A stretch of DNA of 64,000 nucleotides from Diorhabda sublineata (Eukaryota > Arthropoda > Insecta > Coleoptera > Chrysomelidae). Location of the stretch: contig NC_079484.1 of the NCBI RefSeq assembly GCF_026230105.1, forward strand, positions 9,687,805 to 9,751,804, in the 5' to 3' direction. The notes beneath the pieces are model-generated. The model saw nothing but the letters and a program-made list of their open reading frames with translations. It searched no databases and had not been told where the DNA came from. Every line of letters starts with the position of its first letter. The stretch's first letter is position 1. Shown in pieces: positions 58,226 to 64,000 of the stretch. The position numbers and the translations under genes were made by a program.

Positions 58226-58979
58226 ATATTGCTTTTAATCATTTGCTCATTGTAAATTTTAAAATGCAAAAATCCGACCCAGAAACAAAGCGAACTAATA
58301 TTTATAATGTCGAAACACAACAATTTGGAAAATTTCGAAAATAAAAATTGTGAGTCTTAGAAAAAATATATTTTGAGGATAATTTATTACAAATGAACCC
58401 ATTCAACTCACATTTGTTAGTCTACCTGTACACCTACGACTCTACCTATAAAATCGTTTCGTGGAGGTATAAAGCATTTTTTGTATCTGCAGGGTTCTAT
58501 TGTAAACGTGGCCTACCATCAAATATTTGTAATGTTATTATCGAAGATGATAAAAACAAAAAAATAAATTATATATATCATTTATTTTTACATATAAAAA
58601 TATATTTATACCCATTTTAAATTTATACTTTGAATTTATTAAACAATAAATCAACTAGATCACAATAAAATCCCTTTTCTACAAACTACAACATAGTTCA
58701 CTACTTAACCAATAAACCCAGATTAAAGAAAATATTGTTATATTAACTGTTTCATAAAATATATTATGACTATACTATCTGAAACACGCATCAAATGCAA
58801 TTCCACTGTAATTTATTATGCAAATATTAAAATTTACTTTTGATGTTCACCTTAAGGACTTAGAGATTTTTGAGTTTTTTACTGAACACACTGTTTACTG
58901 CAACAACTATATAGGCCAAGCACCAGAGCAAAGATAGAAGTTCAAATGCAAAGTTCTAGAGAACGGATTCTTTTTTTGG

Positions 58980-59340
58980 AATATGTTCAGGGGTGTCCTC
59001 TGAATGTAAATCTAAGTGGGCGTCATTTAGGGCGCCCGAGTCAGCCGCCATAATGAAAAACACGTTTTATCGAATTCTTGTGAATCGCGCATCGTACGAC
59101 AAATATAGTAATTTGTACGTACGACAAGTTACTATATTTACTGTACGATGCTAGATCATTTTGTTTGATAATAACTTTTTTCATATTTTTTATTTGAAAC
59201 TTTTTTTGCATAATTCATATATTTTCAATTATAAGGCTCCAAACTTTTTGCAATATATAGTTAACGGTTCATGATAAATATTGTAAAAAGTTTGGAGGCT
59301 GACTCGGGCGCCTCCAATGAAGCCTTTTGGATGTATTTAA
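58980..59340. mobile_element. MITE-like element with three nested inverted repeats
   Basis: Outer perfect 16-bp arms GGCGCCCGAGTCAGCC at 59031-59046 and complement at 59297-59312. Inside is a near-perfect loopless hairpin 59089-59151 (arms GCATCGTACGACAAATATAG and complement) and a second hairpin 59235-59254 / 59281-59299 (CTCCAAACTTTTT). No coding capacity. Confidence 0.65.
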
Positions 59341-59899
59341 CATATTTAAAAATTTATATATCACTTCTTATTTATAAATTTCGGTTGAACTGTATTTTAT
59401 TATAACTGAAAATATTATAAATCGCAAATATAAATTGATGACAATTTGAATAATAACACGTGACAGAAAACATGTCAATATTGGTTAGGTTGTGACGTAG
59501 AAACTAAGTAAATACTGAAACGTGGTCGCCGCGTGTCGCCTTTCAAACGCCATTCTGTTGTTGTGAGGGGAAGTAATTGTATGTTTAGTGTGATTTTTGT
59601 TTTAGGAAGGGTTTCCAAGACTATTCTAATTGAAATATCGGCCGAAATAGGATATCGAAGCAAGATCGAACAATCTATCTAAGGTAGATGCTTTCATGGT
59701 TGCTATGTTCTTTGCTAATAATCAATTATTAACTTCGGTTGAAATATGTGGAGTTAAAAACAGATACTAATTGGACTTTCTTATAGTAACGTCTTTATCA
59801 CCTTTATTTGCTTGAACTTTATTAAAATGTCATAAGGTTATATTTTGATTAAAGCTTTCGATGTCAAAACATTATTATCTTTCAGTGGTGATCGAAGCA

Positions 59900-60715
59900 C
59901 CTATGAGGATGCTGCCATGGATACGTCCAATTAAAACGAGAAGGTGCTTTCTGTATTGTAAAGGGTAGAATATGTCCTGAGCACAAAGTACGCAACCGAG
60001 ATTTTGTTTCTACTGCCAAGGAGAAAAATTTAAGTTGCCATATATTACATCCTGTAATAAATTAGATGCACACCAGCTTCTGATGGGCTTTATATCAGAA
60101 GGACGCAGCACTGCAGTTGCTTTCCAGGAATATGCACAGACACACGAGAGAAGAAATCTGTCGAGAAGTTTGTTAATGCCACAAGTAATCGAAGTTATTA
60201 CAAGTTGTGGCACTAACTTCGTTATTGACGTATTACGGTATCCTGCATTTTTGAAGTTGTAAAACACCAATAGGCACGTAAATGGAACAAATTGTGGGCA
60301 GTTTACAAATAAGGAAACTGTAGCAAATCAAAGAGAAAAAACATTTGAAAAAAATATATTGCTGATCATTGAAGCACAAATGAAAATTAAATCACAACCT
60401 GTAGGATTACTACTATCGCCCTAGTATCCCTACTTAGGAGCATCTCCAGATGCTATTAATGATCAATATGAAGAGGAATAAAATGTCCCTCAATGCAAAA
60501 ACATATAATTTATGTATAAAAGATGGGTTAATAACAAATAAGTGTAAAGCACAAATAAGCCTGCAAATGCATTTATTTAATAAGAAACTGAGTTTATTCT
60601 GGGTTGCAGATCCATCATTCGAAATTAATAATAAAATTAGCATTATTCATGTGGAGTATGACAATGTCTATGTAGAAAATATAATGTGCATACCATTTCT
60701 GGTTCAATAATATTA
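59900..60715 (+). pseudogene. Possible YqaJ-type nuclease/transposon ORF relic
   Basis: Fragments include GRICPEHKVRNRDFVSTA, YLGASPDAINDQYEEE and MHLFNKKLSLFWVADPSF. PYLGASPDG followed by a hydrophobic strand is the signature of YqaJ-like nuclease domains found in many insect repeat proteins. Stops and shifts interrupt it; assignment is tentative. Confidence 0.4.
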
Positions 60716-61603
60716 AGTCTGTTTACTTACTTTCTACGTCACAATCAGTCATATGACAACAAATGCGTTTTGGCGCGCCATGCAATTATTTAAATTTATT
60801 CATTTTTTTAAATCTAATTAGCGTTTAAAAAAAAATTAAAAAATAGTGTGATTAAGAACGATATACTAAACGTAGTTAAGGTATAAAAAAAGTATGCAAG
60901 GACCCTATTATAAAAATTATAGATACTCTATCTACAATATTCACGAAAATTCATAGTCGAGTAAAAAAAAATAGTAAAAATTACGCATTAAGGAATTGAA
61001 AAAAAAAGTTGCGTAATTACGTAATTGACATTTCCGGAATTCTGGAAGCACTAGAAATATCCAACTCAATTTTATGGGACTTATTGAGTATTAATTATCA
61101 CTATTAATAAAAAATCCTTCAATCGGAATATCCATCTGCCAAACTGATATAGTATACAGATTTGGTACTAGATCTCGTTAGGTATCGAATAAAGGGTTTC
61201 GTATGTGCCTCAGTTTAATCCTACTCTTCATATAAGATATTCGCTGATTTTCACCGGACCCTAACAAGATTTTCTTGTATTTGACTGGTAGGAATTGCTC
61301 ATGTTACCTATTTGTGTTTTAATTCCTTGTGATATTTGTTGTTATTTTATTATAACTATTGTTTTTGACTGATAGTCAGCAATTATGTGTCACATTCTAT
61401 TTAAATAAATCAATAATTTTAAGATTAATGAGTTTCTGTTATTGATGATGACCTTTGAACAAAAAAAGTAAGATAAGTGTATAAATTCACAAAAAAGAAG
61501 CTAAATTCCCATATCCGTCTATGAGACGGATGTTCCTCATAACTCCAAAAAATTATGTTTCGTCTGACAGGTTCATAAATAATTATCTATCAAATCTACT
61601 ATA

Positions 61604-62503
61604 CAGTCGAAACCGATTATAACGACATCGTTTACAACGACCGATCGGTTATTACAGCCAGATGTAAATGCCCGCTCGAATCTCGAGTACACTATTCCGC
61701 AAATATACCTCCTATAACAACATCGGATACAGCGACATATCGCTTACAACAACGAAACTTTATCGATATTCATCGACTATAACAACCAACCGCTTCTTGT
61801 CCCAGTCAAGTGCTACAAATTATACAGAATATTGAAAACAGCAAAGATACTAAAAGCCTTTTGTTCTGGATACAATTCTAATGATATCGGAAGTTTGGGA
61901 AAAGGTCACACAGACCACTATAGCCAACTCCTTTCGCAATGCAGGTTTCAAAGATCTCTCTCCATCACAAGCAGAGGACGACGATGATATTCCGCAAGCG
62001 AGAATGATACAATCTACAGATGAAGATGACAACGTTCCACTTGCTGAATTGGTTGCTCAGTTGCAAAGATCTACTGCTACAGAGATAGAGGAATTTATTG
62101 GAATAGATGACAGTGTCGCTGTGTGCGCCTTAGCTACCGAAGAAGAAATTCTTGCAGAAGCTGAAAGTAACAATCGTAACACTGAAGAATGGTTTCCTCC
62201 AACAACAATTTCCGAGGCTCTAAATGCTATGACTGAAAACTTTAAAATCTAGAACTCGTACTATAAGCAGCTAAGTACATTTTGTATTCTAATTATTTCT
62301 TAATAAATATTTCATTTCTGACATTTCATTTGACAAGTTCACATACATAACTTATAACTATACTGGATAGATACCTATGATAATATAACTACACAACTAA
62401 TATAACTACTGTACTTGGATATATGTACTCCTTATAGCAACTATCAGATATAACGTCAGCAATTATATGGTCCCTTCAATGTCGCTATATCAGGTTTTGA
62501 CTG
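61604..62503 (+). mobile_element. Tigger/pogo deletion derivative retaining transposase C-terminus
   Basis: 900 bp flanked by TA (61602-61603, 62504-62505). The left end CAGTCGAAACCGATTATAAC and right-end complement CAGTCAAAACCTGATATAGC are clear TIRs. Inside, the open frame 61881-62252 (about 123 codons) starts MISEVWEKVTQTTIANSFRN then AGFKDL, with an acidic D/E-rich tail (AEDDDDIP, DEDDNVPLAEL). This is the post-DDE tail of Tigger/jerky-like transposases. The DNA-binding and catalytic parts are missing. Confidence 0.8.
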
Positions 62504-62505
62504 TA

Positions 62506-62991
62506 TTTACCAATCTGTAACCTATAATTTTATTTTCGTTCTGAAAACCTGTTTTTTCGGGAATACCTCGATTGAAAACTGGGAAACAGTTTATTGGTAT
62601 TTCAGTTAGAAGGATTATACTTGCTTCCCAAATAAGGAACTAACAGATATTGTACCAATGAGCAAAATATTGGCATACATTTTCTTCTTAACTCTTACTC
62701 TAAAGCTAAAGTATTGTAAACTTTTGTCAGCTAATAAATTGATTGTAAGTAAATAAAAAACTTGAAAATTGAGTACTAAATTCGTTGATTTCTACAACTC
62801 CATGTTGTTTACACATTTTTATCTTTGGTATAATTTTTCTGGTGGTTATTTATAACTAAATCAATCGCAAATTAAAAAAGTTTCGACATTTTAAAAAAAT
62901 TGCATAATAAATATGGGAATAGTAGTGAAGAATAATAATTATAGATATGATATGTTATGAAAAAACCTCAACTTTTGATTAAAATTTAAAT
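62506..62991. other. Spacer upstream of the PEX16 3' end
   Basis: AT-rich; presumably includes the PEX16 3' UTR (minus strand). No canonical AATAAA was found close to the stop. Confidence 0.35.
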
Positions 62992-63638
62992 CTATGTAGA
63001 CCACATGTAGAAGTAGGTATTTTGCCAAAATGGTAAATATTGTGCCAATGGAGTACAAATAATGCTAGCTAATGGTACTTTGCTCAAACCTATCAAAAAG
63101 GAATGAATTCTATCTTTGCTGTATTGTTCATACATAGGTGACCGCAAGAAATATAATATCAAAAGCATTGTCCTTTTAGATATCTGTAAACGCTGCTGTG
63201 GCGTCAAAGCTTGGATATTCTTTTTTGTACTGGATCGGTATAGTTCCATGCTGTAAAATAAAATTAGTTTAATATCATATACAATTGCAGAGGACATTAA
63301 TAATAACAATTAAAATCTTGTCCCTTGATTAGAAGTTGTTTATGAATAAAAATTTTATTTACCTTGTAATATCTAAAGCTAGAGAAATCATCCATGGTTT
63401 CCATGTTTTGGTACCAAAACAAGCCATTGACGTTAGATGAATAATCGGTTTAGCAATATAAATGCTTTCTGCAATCAACTGTCTTTTACTTATAGTGGTT
63501 TCAAGCAACTGATTTCTATTATCGGCTCCTAATTGTGGTAATGGTTTCCAGTCCCTTAAGCCTAAAAGTTTACATTGAATGACAAATCTCAATTGATTAA
63601 ATAAATCAAACAAATGTTTTTGTGATTCCAATAAATTT
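62992..63638 (-). CDS. Pex16: Peroxin 16 (PEX16), last two exons, 5' part outside window
   Basis: PEX16 is an integral peroxisomal membrane protein that recruits PEX3 and supports early peroxisome membrane assembly. Exons 63363-63638 and 62992-63250 join in phase (AG plus C makes Ser) and give the C-terminal 177 residues of a protein usually about 330 aa. The signature IAESIYIAKPIIHLTSMACFG followed by KTWKPWMISLALDITS matches vertebrate [49 protein letters not shown] and the terminal LPFWQNTYFYMW also match. The acceptor of the penultimate exon is TTATATTAG at 63639-63640. Earlier exons must lie beyond 64000; none was recognised between 63640 and the edge. Confidence 0.93.
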
Positions 63639-64000
63639 CTAATATAACAACAAAAGATATAAAAAAACCTTTATGACCATTTATAAGCGAAATATTCCGA
63701 GTTGTATTTAATCTATTGTTAGAGAAATTCATCAAAAATGAGACAGACCAATAAATTTAGACGTCATTTCCTTCAAGTGTTTCCTATATTTTGCTTTCAT
63801 TTTCCACTCTTGAATTTATCTCTGTCTTTTTCTCTTAGGTCTTCTATTACGTTTATGTAACATATTTTCTTTGCTCTGTCTCCTTTTCTGCTTGTTCTGT
63901 TTTTAGTTGTTTTCCTAAAATCTGGCATTTTCTGTATATGCTCTGTTCAAATTAATGAATCTCATTGTTTTGTTCAGTACTATTTTTCCAAATAAAAAAA

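Overview
This window is AT-rich nuclear DNA from an insect. It has intron-split genes with GT-AG junctions, protein sequences closest to animal orthologues, and dense decayed insect-type transposons (mariner, Tc1, Tigger/pogo, piggyBac, hAT, jockey/R1-like and RTE/L1-like LINEs). A beetle is possible but not shown. I rebuilt five protein-coding loci by joining exons whose reading phases agree.

Layout: (1) 1-8.4 kb is gene-poor and filled with LINE, mariner, piggyBac-like and MITE remnants. (2) 8.45-11.32 kb, minus strand: the first three coding exons of kinase suppressor of Ras (KSR), whose remaining exons lie off the left side. (3) 13.9-25.88 kb, minus: a complete nine-exon TRMT2A-type tRNA uracil-5-methyltransferase (603 aa), with introns full of transposon debris. 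(4) 26.41-29.59 kb, plus: a complete three-exon gene (368 aa) with three degenerate Myb/SANT (trihelix-like) repeats, divergent from TRMT2A across a 532-bp spacer. (5) 31.7-49.0 kb, plus: a complete ten-exon checkpoint kinase CHK2/loki (584 aa). (6) 49.6-62.5 kb: piggyBac, Tigger/pogo, Tc1, jockey, hairpin-MITE and YqaJ-like remnants. (7) 63.0-63.6 kb, minus: the last two exons of peroxin PEX16, whose 5' part is off the right edge.

The most notable observation is in CHK2. It encodes two complete FHA phosphothreonine-binding domains in tandem instead of one. Both FHA exons are exactly 258 bp with identical 1-1 phases. They are joined by a 144-bp exon whose start resembles the exon after the FHA and whose end resembles the exon before it, which suggests an internal tandem duplication with a fusion exon at the junction. 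Skipping either 402-bp cassette stays in frame and gives a normal-sized single-FHA CHK2, so alternative or mutually exclusive FHA use is possible. The intron between the duplicated exons holds a foldback-like element with long inverted repeats, GGTTA-rich tandem arrays and a THAP-domain relic.

Functional themes: Ras/MAPK scaffolding (KSR), tRNA m5U modification (TRMT2A), DNA-damage signalling (CHK2) and peroxisome membrane biogenesis (PEX16). Nothing suggests the genes are co-regulated, apart from a possible bidirectional promoter between TRMT2A and the trihelix-like gene.
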